Positions 8,855-17,145 of a stretch of 64,000 nucleotides of DNA are shown here, one piece after another. A model generated the notes under the pieces. The model was given only the letters and a program-made list of their open reading frames with translations, was not told where the DNA came from and did no database searches. Position numbers and translations under genes: made by a program. The stretch lies in the NCBI GenBank assembly GCA_050117315.1, contig JASFMY010000007.1:1-64000 (forward strand), read 5' to 3'. Source of the DNA: JANQIV01 sp050117315 (GTDB taxonomy: Bacteria; Bacteroidota; Ignavibacteria; Ignavibacteriales; Melioribacteraceae). The number at the start of each line of letters is the position of its first letter. Position 1 is the stretch's first letter.

Positions 8855-9014
8855 AGTTTCTGCAAAATTAGATATCTAAACGTTTTGTCATTTCGACCGG
8901 AGGGAGAAATCTTTGAAATCGTACCCTAATTGAAAGATTTCCCGCCAAAAAGACGGCGGACAGGCTTACCCAAAAAACCGGTCGAAATGACTGACTTTTT
9001 ATTTTGCAGAAACT
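8855..9014. mobile_element. 160-bp miniature element with AGTTTCTGCAAAAT ends
   Basis: Perfect 14-bp terminal inverted repeats (8855-8868 and 9001-9014) enclose further inverted pieces: GTCATTTCGACCGG versus CCGGTCGAAATGAC, and GAAATCTTT versus AAAGATTTC. The flanks share TAGTAG (8849-8854 and 9016-9021), a plausible target duplication with one extra T on the right. There is no coding capacity. A truncated copy of the same end is at 194-207. Confidence 0.6.
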
Positions 9015-9194
9015 TTAGTAGAATAACATAGGCATGCTACTATTTTAGAGGTATGTGCAAGTAATTGAAAATTTCTACTAAATCAATGGTATAAACCAAT
9101 TTGTATGAAGCCGAATCCAGCACAGATATCGGAGCAATTTTAAATAAAGATTCCTTCTATATTTTACGGAATGGTTTCCCAAAATTAAAGCTAG

Positions 9195-9336
9195 TGATGT
9201 GTCACATTTGTGATGTCATTTCAAATCCCCCGATTTATCGGGGGTGAGAAATCTGAACCCCGTATAGATAGAGATTTCTCTCCGAAGGAGTCCTTGGGAC
9301 AGTCACACAAAACGCTCCTTCGAAATGTCTCCCTTA
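9195..9336. repeat. Second hairpin-rich dispersed repeat
   Basis: Nested stems are visible: CCCCCGAT/ATCGGGGG (9227-9244), GAGAAATCT/AGATTTCTC (9246-9280), and an outer imperfect GTCATTTC/GAAATGTC pair. The sequence style resembles the 8855-9014 element, but the terminal 14-mer is absent, so it is a different family or a degraded copy. Confidence 0.45.
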
Positions 9337-9483
9337 GATTATCTCATCTAGCGATTTGATTATGCCGTCTAGTCACTTGATTACTCCATTTAACAACTTA
9401 ATTATCTCATCTAACGATTTGATCATGTCATCCAATCATTTAATCATTCCATCCAGCATCGAATTTATTCCGTTAAAGTAATA
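9337..9483. repeat. 21-bp tandem repeat, about 7 units
   Basis: Units start at 9337, 9358, 9379, 9400, 9421, 9442 and 9463. The pattern is roughly GATTATctcaTCTAgcgaTTT, and units differ at several positions. Twenty-one bases equal seven codons. On the minus strand one frame reads K-x-L-D-x-I-I per unit, with stop codons in two units. No spacers exist, so it is not CRISPR. Confidence 0.65.
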
Positions 9484-9898
9484 CAGTCAGGGAATGCTTG
9501 TCCCATAATGCGGGGGTCGGCGACAGCAGCAAAATTCTATTGATTCATGTTGATGAAACACATCTATTTTTATATTTTAAACCCGGTTGATTCATTGAAG
9601 ATTCCCGGAAAAGATATTATAAATAATTGTTTTAAAACAGCTCTTTGCGAAACTTAATCTGTAGAATATTTTCGGAGGAGAAAGTCTTCCGGGCTAGCGT
9701 ATTTATTATCATAGGTTGATCCGCATAAACACAATACGAATTTATAAATTATTGTAATTAAGTAAATAAACAAATAAAGTATGCTGTTTCTCCCGATGGG
9801 AAGTTGAAAACATGGATAACAGCAAGGATAATTATCCAAGTTAAGCGTTTCGTATAAGGAAATGTTAGGTGTTTTGAAAAATTATTGAGGATAATATT
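9484..9898. other. Intergenic stretch before the NERD-helicase gene
   Basis: No coding frame is convincing in these 415 bases. GGATAA/TTATCC near 9830 is a perfect 12-base palindrome. GTTAGGT at 9864-9870 fits the R' box form of integron attC sites, but the matching left half is not clear. GAGG about 8 bases before 9899 is the ribosome-binding site of the next gene. Confidence 0.4.
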
Positions 9899-11767
9899 AT
9901 GCCCGTAATTCCAAGTTCGATAAGTTCTACAACTTTTGCATCAAATGGTGAAAAAAAATTACACGGAATATTTAGCAAATTATATTCAGACAGTGATGAT
10001 GAATATGTTTGGTATGAGCCTCCCTCAATAACTATTGAAGGAAATCGAGACAATAATCAAAAACGTTTTACAGATTTTATTGTATTTGGTCAGACACTTG
10101 GTATTCTCAACTTAGAAGTAAAGGATTGGAAAAAAGATAAAATTAGAAAGATTGATAACCAATTCTGGGAAATTGAAACAGACAAAGGAGAAAATGTAAA
10201 AAAAGAATCTCCATTTGAACAATCGCGCAGATGTGCTTATGCAATAAAAAATAAATTGCTAAATGAAGGTAATTTGAAGCACCAATCTGGCACCTTTATC
10301 AATAAATTACTTTTTCCCTTTGCTTTTGGTGTAGTATTCTCAAATTTATCTCGAAAAGATTTAAATGAGTTGGGCGTTTTACCCAACCTTTTTGATTCAA
10401 GGCAAATACTTTGCAAGGAAGATTTATCATTTGAAATTACAGATAAAGAACAAAGATTTTCATTTGAGAAGAAATTGAAAGATATGTTTACAACTTGGTT
10501 TGATTTTGAACCGCTGGATTTTTCTCAGATTAAAACTTTACGTGCGGCCATTTGGCCCGAATTAATAGTTACACCAGTAAGAACTTATAGTCAGAACAAT
10601 CAATTACAAGATTTAAAACTGTTAGATTTAGAACAAGAAAATTTTGCAAAAAGCCTTGGAGATGGTCATTATCTAATTAAAGGCGTTGCTGGTTCTGGGA
10701 AAACTTTGGTCTTAGCATATCGAGCTCGCTACCTTCTGCATCTTCATCCAAATTGGAATATCCTTTTTGTTTGTTACAACAAATCGTTGAAAAATTATGT
10801 CGAAAAAATGATTAATAATATTTTTGATGCGCAAAACAACACTATCAATATTTCACATTTCCACAAATTAGTTAAAATAAAATCTGGGAATAGTGTTGCC
10901 CCTATAACAAATGAATCGAGTGAACAATGGGACGAAAGAGTTGGGATAATTTTACGACAAGCTACTTCAAGTAATAGAGTTATTGGCGGCAAATATGATG
11001 CAATATTACTTGATGAGGCACAAGATTTTTCTACAGAATGGTTGAGAGGAATAAGAGATTTATTAAATCAAAGTGATAGCCTCACTATCGCTTTAGACCC
11101 AGCTCAAGATGTTTATGGAAGGAAAAGAATATGGAAAGATGCTAAAATTGATATCGTCGGTGGTAGACGTTCACGAAAGCTTAAACAGAGCTACCGTAAT
11201 ACAAGTGAAATCCTAAAACTTGCCATCCAATTTCAAGGATTTGAAACCTACATTGAAGAAGATGATGGTAATCCCGAAAACATTTTAGTACCTGAGGAAA
11301 TTGAACGACACGGAGAAAAGCCAAACATTTCTAAACTTAATAGTCCTTCTGACATAATTGAACAAATTCAATTAGATATTAATAATCTAATTGCTACTGG
11401 TCGTTATTCATATAAAGACATTGGAATCATCGTTTGTTCAAAGCAGATTTTTGATACTTCAGCAAATTCCCCCTCTATTCTGAACGGTATTCCTACAAAA
11501 TCATTACTCTTTAGTAATGAAAGAAATATTTTTAATATAGATGAAGATACAGTAAAGATTATCACTGTTGAAAGTTCTAAGGGGTTGGAATGGAAAGTAG
11601 TATTTCTTATTGGTGTTGACGATATGCCAAGAAGTGGACGTGAATTAAAACACGAAAGAAATCTTATCTACATTGGAATTACTCGTGCTCAAGAACAAAT
11701 TAATATTTATTTCAATAAAGAAAACGATTTTACAAAATCACTAATTGAGATTAATAATAAATTGTAA
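9899..11767 (+). CDS. NERD nuclease-SF1 helicase fusion
   Basis: The product has 622 residues. Residues about 15-120 form a NERD (nuclease-related) domain, with D59 and the E73-x-K75 pair in LGILNLEVKDW. A superfamily I helicase follows: Walker A GVAGSGKT (K268), motif II LLDEAQDF (D372, E373), motif III ALDPAQD, motif IV QSYRNTSEI, motif V SSKGLEWKVVFLIGVDD and motif VI YIGITRAQ. All motifs are intact, so the protein is probably an active ATP-driven DNA translocase carrying a nuclease. Such fusions occur in mobile and defence-rich regions, but the role is unproven. It is flanked by repeats and followed by an attC-like structure, consistent with acquisition by transfer. Confidence 0.88.
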   Translation: MPVIPSSISSTTFASNGEKKLHGIFSKLYSDSDDEYVWYEPPSITIEGNRDNNQKRFTDFIVFGQTLGILNLEVKDWKKDKIRKIDNQFWEIETDKGENVKKESPFEQSRRCAYAIKNKLLNEGNLKHQSGTFINKLLFPFAFGVVFSNLSRKDLNELGVLPNLFDSRQILCKEDLSFEITDKEQRFSFEKKLKDMFTTWFDFEPLDFSQIKTLRAAIWPELIVTPVRTYSQNNQLQDLKLLDLEQENFAKSLGDGHYLIKGVAGSGKTLVLAYRARYLLHLHPNWNILFVCYNKSLKNYVEKMINNIFDAQNNTINISHFHKLVKIKSGNSVAPITNESSEQWDERVGIILRQATSSNRVIGGKYDAILLDEAQDFSTEWLRGIRDLLNQSDSLTIALDPAQDVYGRKRIWKDAKIDIVGGRRSRKLKQSYRNTSEILKLAIQFQGFETYIEEDDGNPENILVPEEIERHGEKPNISKLNSPSDIIEQIQLDINNLIATGRYSYKDIGIIVCSKQIFDTSANSPSILNGIPTKSLLFSNERNIFNIDEDTVKIITVESSKGLEWKVVFLIGVDDMPRSGRELKHERNLIYIGITRAQEQINIYFNKENDFTKSLIEINNKL

Positions 11768-11773
11768 AAAACA

Positions 11774-11977
11774 CATAACAGTGCTTCAACCCGACAGCGT
11801 TTTCACATTCGGCTTTTTTATAATTTTAATGTTAGTCTTTCCGTTTCGGGAAACCTGTTCAAAGTGTTCGTACTAAATTAATTTACTAGCAAACCGTGCT
11901 TGCAAAGAAAGATAAGCACGGTTTGCCAAATCTTCGGCAGTTTTATTCTGGGCTGCGGGTTAAACACGCCGTTAGGC
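11774..11977. other. attC-like recombination site (split halves)
   Basis: Directly after the helicase stop, CATAACA (11774-11780) and AACCCGACAGC (11788-11798) look like the R'' and L'' boxes of an integron attC. GCTGCGGGTT (11952-11961) and GTTAGGC (11971-11977) look like L' and R'. The L boxes pair with one extrahelical A, a known attC feature. Between them GCAAACCGTGCTT and its reverse complement (11889-11926) form a 13-bp perfect hairpin. The 204-bp span is longer than usual attC sites, and no integrase is in the window. It may be an attC that gained the hairpin, or a chance resemblance. Confidence 0.4.
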
Positions 11978-12004
11978 ATAATATTAAAATTAAGGATTAT
12001 GGCT

Positions 12005-12673
12005 ATGGATTTATATTTACCAATTTTAGTTTCTTTAGTTGCTCTTATAGTTTCAGCTATCACATTTTATTTGAACTTTCTTGCTCCATTTAAACCTCTG
12101 ATAACTGTAGGAAGTGCTGTATATCAATTTTTACGTGTTTCCGAAAATGCTCAAGACCTTAATCTAACATTTACTGATGAATACGATCCAAATAAAAATA
12201 GAATTCTTGGAGGTGTTTTAATCCCAATAGTTTTTACCCATAATGGTGGAAAATCTGGAGTAATTTCTGATGTAATGTTGAGAGTCACACGTGAAGGTGA
12301 AAATGACAATTGGCTATTTGAACCGAGACTAAATGTTGATGAACGTGCATATTTAACTTCGTTTGAACAAAATGGACATTTGAAGTGGATGGATTCAACC
12401 TTTTCACCAATCCCAATTTCTAAAGGAAGTCAAGTAAAACGTTTTATACTTTTTCAGTGGAGGAACAATCCAAATTTTCCAGTTGGGAGGCTACGTAAAG
12501 GACGCTATATTGTATATGTTTTAGTGAGAGTCAATGAGGGAAAGAAGTTTCGCGAGGTTGACAAAATAATTGTAAATTTTTCTTCTGAAGTTCTTGGGGG
12601 ATTAGGTATTGAGCGTTATGTCCCTTCGCCAGAATCTATAATAAAAGAACGAGATAAATTAGAAAATAGATAA
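12005..12673 (+). CDS. Small membrane-anchored protein, function unknown
   Basis: The 222-residue product starts with the transmembrane segment MDLYLPILVSLVALIVSAI and continues as a soluble beta-rich domain (about 35-190). Features such as FTHNGGKSGVISDVMLRV resemble an immunoglobulin-like fold. I do not recognise the family. The start at 12005 is preferred over 11999 because AAGGA (11992-11996) is then 8 bases away. It lies downstream of the NERD-helicase gene in the same direction, just after the attC-like structure, like a second gene cassette. A functional link to the helicase is only inferred from position. Confidence 0.6.
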   Translation: MDLYLPILVSLVALIVSAITFYLNFLAPFKPLITVGSAVYQFLRVSENAQDLNLTFTDEYDPNKNRILGGVLIPIVFTHNGGKSGVISDVMLRVTREGENDNWLFEPRLNVDERAYLTSFEQNGHLKWMDSTFSPIPISKGSQVKRFILFQWRNNPNFPVGRLRKGRYIVYVLVRVNEGKKFREVDKIIVNFSSEVLGGLGIERYVPSPESIIKERDKLENR

Positions 12674-12698
12674 ATATTGATTATGTCTAACCTCTTTA

Positions 12699-12760
12699 AT
12701 AAGTAAAAAGTCCCGCCTACGCAAAAATAGCTACGGCGGACTGGCAAGAGGACATAGTAA
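12699..12760. repeat. Inverted-repeat block with CCGCC...GGCGG core
   Basis: CCGCC and GGCGG face each other within CCCGCCTACG...CTACGGCGGAC. Outside them TATGTC...CCTCTT (from about 12683) mirrors AAGAGGACATA. This is a dispersed-repeat style seen also near 4520, 8950, 13350 and 14165. It is non-coding. Confidence 0.45.
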
Positions 12761-12819
12761 TTCCTGACAAAATAAATCGTTATAAATAATTACTTATTAG
12801 AATTAAAAAGGAGAAATCT

Positions 12820-13296
12820 ATGAAAAAGATTGTTGCATTTTTAATGGGGGTATTCTTTTTGGTAAACAGCAGTTATGCACAGAAAGTCGACATGGAAATT
12901 GAAAAGCAGAATGTGAAAGCAGTGCTTGATCAATTTATCAAAGCTTCGGAAACAGAAAATATGGAATTATTATCCAAAGTTTATGCGCACGATCCGGATA
13001 TGGTGGTTTTCGGTACGGAAGCCGGAGAGCGCATTGTTGGCTGGGATAGTTTGAAAGCGGTGATGGAGAAACAATTTGCCGCTACGGAAAACTCTAAATT
13101 TTCAATTAGGGATCAAGTTATTAAAGTGCATGTCTCAGGTACGGCAGCTTGGTTTTCAGAGCTGATTGATTGTGAAATTGTATCCGAAGGGGAAACAACA
13201 AACATGGAAGGATTAAGAGCTACGGGGGTTCTGGAGAAACGCAACGGTAACTGGGTCATTGTACAAATACACTATTCTATCCCGGTTGAATCATAA
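12820..13296 (+). CDS. Secreted NTF2/SnoaL-like protein
   Basis: The 158-residue product has a signal peptide ending NSSYAQ. The rest is one NTF2-like cone fold: a first helix VKAVLDQFIKASETEN, then MVVFGTEAGERIVGWDSL, and final strands WVIVQIHYS. This matches SnoaL/DUF4440-type domains, which bind small ligands or act as simple enzymes. No specific catalytic residues allow a reaction to be named. AAAGGAG sits 8 bases before the ATG. It stands alone, with repeats on both sides. Confidence 0.75.
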   Translation: MKKIVAFLMGVFFLVNSSYAQKVDMEIEKQNVKAVLDQFIKASETENMELLSKVYAHDPDMVVFGTEAGERIVGWDSLKAVMEKQFAATENSKFSIRDQVIKVHVSGTAAWFSELIDCEIVSEGETTNMEGLRATGVLEKRNGNWVIVQIHYSIPVES

Positions 13297-13442
13297 GCTG
13301 TATGTCTTGACGGGAAGGATTCTAAATAATTTATGTTTTGAAATAAAGCCGCCGTCCGTTCTGAGCAAGCCGCCCGGAACGGCGGGTAATTAATCCCGGG
13401 CCGACGTGTAAAAAGCCGCTCTGATAAAAGTCTCAAAAACAA
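13297..13442. repeat. GC-rich hairpin region
   Basis: CCGCCGT and ACGGCGG bracket a loop near 13352-13395, followed by CCCGGG. Its base composition is unlike the A+T-rich neighbours. It may be a terminator of the NTF2-like gene or a dispersed palindrome. No T-run follows. Confidence 0.35.
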
Positions 13443-14096
13443 ATGAAAAAAAGTAATAGATATATTTATTCAGTAATTATTCTCCTTTTTATTTTAATTT
13501 CTACTTCTAATGGACAAGTTAAATTTATTGGTGGAAATTTTGGATATAACCTATCAAAATTGGATTATAAAGCCGATATACAAGAATTGGAATTTAATTA
13601 CAGAAACGGAATAATGTGTGGTTTATTCATCGAATATAAATTAACCAATTTGTTTTCAATCCGTTCAGAAGTAAATTATTCAATGCGGGGTGTAGAATAT
13701 AAACCTAATAAAGTTTTAGGACCTGTAAATGAAAAATACATTTACAAACTGGATTATTTAGAAATCCCGGTTTTCATTCAATATAAAATTATTATAAATA
13801 ATAATCTTATATTGCCGAAAATATTTTTTGGCCCGGAAATATCATATTTGTTAAGTGCAGTAAACAAGTATATAAACGATGACTTTAGTAAGGTTGTCAG
13901 TGAAAAAGAAAAATTTAAATCTGTTGATTATGGAATTATTTTGGGCTTAGGATTTGATTTCAATATACTAATGAATAGACTTAGTTTTGATGCAAGATAT
14001 AATCATGGATTGAATAACATAAACAAAAATTCAGATATAAAAATTAATTCCCATACAGTATCCTTTAATTTAGGTTATGCTTTTTCAATAAATTAA
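13443..14096 (+). CDS. Outer-membrane beta-barrel protein (PorT/OmpA-barrel style)
   Basis: The 217-residue product has a signal peptide ending TSNGQ. The remainder alternates polar and hydrophobic residues in about eight beta strands, for example GGNFGYNLSKL, FSIRSEVNYSMRG and HTVSFNLGYAFSIN, with a C-terminal strand that would serve as an outer-membrane insertion signal. Such small barrels are common in Bacteroidota-like bacteria and mostly uncharacterised. No ligand or partner is implied by the neighbours. Confidence 0.7.
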   Translation: MKKSNRYIYSVIILLFILISTSNGQVKFIGGNFGYNLSKLDYKADIQELEFNYRNGIMCGLFIEYKLTNLFSIRSEVNYSMRGVEYKPNKVLGPVNEKYIYKLDYLEIPVFIQYKIIINNNLILPKIFFGPEISYLLSAVNKYINDDFSKVVSEKEKFKSVDYGIILGLGFDFNILMNRLSFDARYNHGLNNINKNSDIKINSHTVSFNLGYAFSIN

Positions 14097-14098
14097 AT

Positions 14099-14254
14099 AG
14101 TTGTATACACAAGCCAAATTGGTTTTGGGATTTTGCCGTAAAATCCTCTCTTTTTAAGACCTGCCCGCCGTACGAGACTTTGGGAGGCGGGGAGGATTTA
14201 GGTGAGTTCTAAAAAAACAAAATACCAAAACCAATTTGCAACATGTATATAACT
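14099..14254. mobile_element. 156-bp inverted-repeat element
   Basis: The left end 14099-14128 and the right end 14225-14254 match in about 24 of 30 bases (AGTTGTATACA...AAATTGGTTTTGG). Inner AAATCCTC/GAGGATTT pairs extend the symmetry. It begins two bases after the barrel gene's stop codon and has no reading frame. It is a third kind of miniature element by its ends. No clear target duplication was found. Confidence 0.5.
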
Positions 14255-14561
14255 GGCAAATGCCGCCGGCATCAATCAAAAGGTTGATTTTAGGCTTAAA
14301 GTAGAGTTAAGGAATGTACAATAACTATGATGAATATGGCATAGGTATCACAATGTAAAGAATAAGTCCCTTTTGCTGATGAAGAAAGGGGACTCGTGTT
14401 GGCTTTTTCCATGTTTGTTCATAATGGAGAACCAAATTAAGTAACTGGATGAAAAATAATACCGTCTTTTTTTCAAAAAAAGGTGGATGAATAAACAAAG
14501 TGTTCAAGTATTCTATTTATTCATGAAAAACAGATGCTTTATAAAATAAAGGAACTCAATC
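14255..14561. other. Intergenic stretch before the GH43 gene
   Basis: No gene is supported. One hairpin, AGTCCCTTTT/AAAGGGGACT near 14366-14395, is visible without a T-run. TTATAAAATA followed by AAGGAAC just before 14562 probably supplies part of a promoter and the ribosome-binding site for the GH43 gene. Confidence 0.4.
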
Positions 14562-15890
14562 ATGAAAAAAGTAAGACTCGGCCTTTTTGTATTTTCTTTA
14601 CTGCTTGGAAGTAATGTTGTCCTTGCCCAAAACCCGTTAATTATGGATCAGTTTACTGCCGATCCTACTGCCAGAGTGTTTGAAGGTAAGGTGTATGTTT
14701 ATCCCTCACATGATGTCAACTGCGGTACGAACTGGTTCTGCATGAAAGATTATCATGTGTTCTCATCCGATAACCTTATTGACTGGACTGATCATGGCAT
14801 AATTATTACCCAGGAAAAAGTCGCATGGGTTGATTCGACAAAAAACAGTATGTGGGCTCCCGATTGTTATGAGAAAGATGGGAAATACTACTTTTATTTC
14901 CCAGCGATAGCCGATACTAATACAGGCATTAAAGGAATGGCCATAGGTGTTGCGGTTTCCGATATGCCTTATGGCCCGTTCAATCCCGAGCCGGAACCGA
15001 TCAAAGGTGTTTCCGGGATTGATCCCAATGTGTTTATTGACAAAGACGGGCAGGCTTATCTTTACTGGGCAGGCATGGGTGGACTTTTCGGTGCAAAACT
15101 AAAAGAGAATATGATGGAACTTGCTGCTGAGCCGCGGGTAATTGAATCAGTACCAGAAGGTATGAAGGAGGGACCATTTCTATTCGAACGAAACGGTATC
15201 TACTATTTTACGTTTCCACATGTGATTGATACAACAGAGGCGCTTGTATACGGCATGGGTGATGATCCTTTGGGACCGTTCGATTACAAGGGCATTATTA
15301 TGGACGAGCATCCTTCCGGTTGCTGGACAAATCATCACTCAATTCTCGAATACAAAAGTCAATGGTATTTGTTTTATCATCATAATGATTTATCCCCTGA
15401 ATTTGACAAGAACCGTTCTATCCGTGCAGACAGTTTGTTCTTCAATGAAGATGGTACGATTCAAAAAGTAATTCCGACACTTCGGAGTGTGGGATTGTCC
15501 CCGGCTACTGAAAAAATCCAGATTGACCGGTATAGTGCTTTGAGTCAGGAGGGCGCAACCATTGCTTTCCTGGACACTGCCAAAAAGTTTTTGGGATGGA
15601 AAACCGTTCTAACTGAAAAGGATGCATGGATTAAATATAACGGTGTTGATTTTGGTGACAGGGATTTCCAATCTATCAAGATTAAGGCTTTGTCGGAAAC
15701 CGGGAGTACTATTGAAATACATATTGGCAAAAAGAATACATTTGATGCGGTGAAAGTAGAAATCCCGGTAAGTAAGAATTGGGAAATTGTGAATGTTGAT
15801 ATTAAAAATATGCCTGGCGGTATCCAGAATATTACTTTATTCCTCAGAGATTCCGGGAGTGTAGGAATTGACTGGCTCCTGTTCGAATAA
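14562..15890 (+). CDS. Secreted GH43 glycosidase with C-terminal CBM6-like domain
   Basis: The 442-residue product has a signal peptide ending VVLAQ. The five-bladed GH43 propeller covers about 25-310. The three acidic residues of the family are visible: D34 (TADPTA, general base), D154 (GIDPNVF, pKa modulator) and E203 (KEGPF, general acid). Residues about 320-442 form a carbohydrate-binding module of CBM6 type ending DSGSVGIDWLLFE. Members hydrolyse arabinofuranosyl or xylosyl linkages in plant hemicelluloses with inversion; exact specificity is unknown. With the GH97-GH2 pair it points to polysaccharide feeding. Confidence 0.9.
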   Translation: MKKVRLGLFVFSLLLGSNVVLAQNPLIMDQFTADPTARVFEGKVYVYPSHDVNCGTNWFCMKDYHVFSSDNLIDWTDHGIIITQEKVAWVDSTKNSMWAPDCYEKDGKYYFYFPAIADTNTGIKGMAIGVAVSDMPYGPFNPEPEPIKGVSGIDPNVFIDKDGQAYLYWAGMGGLFGAKLKENMMELAAEPRVIESVPEGMKEGPFLFERNGIYYFTFPHVIDTTEALVYGMGDDPLGPFDYKGIIMDEHPSGCWTNHHSILEYKSQWYLFYHHNDLSPEFDKNRSIRADSLFFNEDGTIQKVIPTLRSVGLSPATEKIQIDRYSALSQEGATIAFLDTAKKFLGWKTVLTEKDAWIKYNGVDFGDRDFQSIKIKALSETGSTIEIHIGKKNTFDAVKVEIPVSKNWEIVNVDIKNMPGGIQNITLFLRDSGSVGIDWLLFE

Positions 15891-16228
15891 TGGTTTCTCC
15901 TACATTTGTACACCGTATGGCATAAATATAGAAGTCCGGCTTATAAAAAGAAATTTTGGCGGGTGTAGAGATATTTCTAGTTAATTGTAATATCAACATT
16001 TTGTTTTAGAGAGATGCCGAGATAAAATATCTTTTATAAATAAGAAGTTTTATAGGGTGGTTACAACAAAGTAAGCATGTTCTTTTCCGTGGAGAGATAG
16101 AAATCGTTACAAAAACAAAGGGGGAAGGAAAAAATAACAAATACCTATTGTGTAAAATTCAGTTAAAATATTTCCGCCATTTCTGTAACATATTTATTAT
16201 TTTTTAGCTAAAGATTATTGGGGGAAGA
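15891..16228. other. Intergenic stretch without recognisable features
   Basis: These 338 bases contain no convincing frame, repeat or strong hairpin. They probably hold the end of the GH43 transcript and the promoter of the following gene, but no promoter could be placed with confidence. Confidence 0.4.
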
Positions 16229-16579
16229 ATGAATTTAAATTTATCAAAAGACGAAAGACTCTGGGGAATGCTCTGCCATCTTTCTGCACTGGCTTTTTTC
16301 TTTATTCCGTTTGGGCATATTGTAGGTCCGCTAGTAATATGGCTTATTAAAAAAGAGGAAATGCCTTTTGTAATGGAGCAGGGCAGGGAATCGTTAAATT
16401 TCCAGATTACCATCACAATATATTCTATTTGTGCAGGTATATTAATAGTTGTTCTTATCGGGATACCTTTACTTGTTGCAATATTTTTGTTTGATTTTGT
16501 CATGGTAATAATCGCTTCCGTAAAGGCGAATGAAGGAATAAGCTATTCCTATCCCTTAAATATCAGAGTTATTAAATAA
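16229..16579 (+). CDS. DUF4870 membrane protein
   Basis: The 116-residue product has three hydrophobic segments: about 16-40 (SALAFFFIPFG...), 55-80 and 84-100. The N-terminal DERLWGMLCHLSAL, the central LIKKEEMPFVMEQGRESLNFQ and the final YPLNIRVIK are hallmarks of DUF4870. These small inner-membrane proteins have no assigned role. GGGGGAAG lies a few bases before the ATG. A terminator hairpin follows at 16651. Confidence 0.85.
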   Translation: MNLNLSKDERLWGMLCHLSALAFFFIPFGHIVGPLVIWLIKKEEMPFVMEQGRESLNFQITITIYSICAGILIVVLIGIPLLVAIFLFDFVMVIIASVKANEGISYSYPLNIRVIK

Positions 16580-16650
16580 AACAATTCGAACCTTTGAAAT
16601 AGTTATAACTTGCTAATTCTGAAAAATTGTATTACATTTATAAGTCTAAT

Positions 16651-16676
16651 TCGCCCTATAAAGGGCGATTTTTTTT
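16651..16676 (+). terminator. Rho-independent terminator just before rimP
   Basis: TCGCCCT (16651-16657) pairs with AGGGCGA (16662-16668) over a four-base loop, followed by eight T. It should end the DUF4870 transcript. The T-run stops only 7 bases before the rimP ATG, so any promoter driving rimP must be within or upstream of it. An attenuator role is therefore possible. Confidence 0.8.
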
Positions 16677-16683
16677 GTAGGTT

Positions 16684-17130
16684 ATGAAAAAAATAGAAAT
16701 AGAAAAAAAGTTTAAAGAAATAATAAGTAAACAGAATTGTTTATTGATAGATATTGTTTTCAGGGGAGACAATAACAACCGGATAATAGAAGTTTTTATT
16801 GACAATTCCGACGGAATAACTACTGATTTATGTGCCGATATAAGCCGCGACCTGAATAAGCTGATTGAAACAGAGGAATTAATTACTTCAAGATACAGGC
16901 TAGATGTTTCTTCGCCGGGTGTGGATAGACCGCTGAAATTTATTGAACAATTTCAGAAACACGTTAACAGGAATTTTGAAATTGATTATCAAATTAAGGA
17001 TGAAAAGAAAAAATTTACAGGCAGATTAATAAAAATTGAAAACGGGCTTTTAAATTTTGACGTGAAAGGAATTGAAACAGCTCTTAAGTACGAAGACATA
17101 TTAAATGCGAAAGTTAAAATAAGCTTTTGA
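16684..17130 (+). CDS. rimP: Ribosome maturation factor RimP
   Basis: The 148-residue protein has the RimP N-terminal alpha/beta domain (about 1-80, with SRYRLDVSSPGVDRPL) and a C-terminal SH3-like domain. RimP binds 30S precursors and aids 16S rRNA maturation. It opens the classic operon rimP-nusA-infB-rbfA-truB. Its ribosome-binding site TAGG overlaps the end of the preceding terminator's T-run, which is unusual and suggests leader-level control. Confidence 0.93.
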   Translation: MKKIEIEKKFKEIISKQNCLLIDIVFRGDNNNRIIEVFIDNSDGITTDLCADISRDLNKLIETEELITSRYRLDVSSPGVDRPLKFIEQFQKHVNRNFEIDYQIKDEKKKFTGRLIKIENGLLNFDVKGIETALKYEDILNAKVKISF

Positions 17131-17145
17131 TTTTGGAGGGATCAA

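Noticed and set aside
9337..9483. Possible CRISPR array
   Set aside because: Units are directly adjacent with no spacers and differ from one another; no cas genes are nearby.
9654..9839. Minus-strand 61-codon frame before the NERD-helicase gene
   Set aside because: There is no ribosome-binding site, no recognisable motif and odd composition; treated as chance.
11889..11926. Hairpin considered as terminator of the helicase gene
   Set aside because: The stem is long and perfect but no T-run follows on either strand, and it lies over 120 bases after the stop; it fits better inside the attC-like structure.
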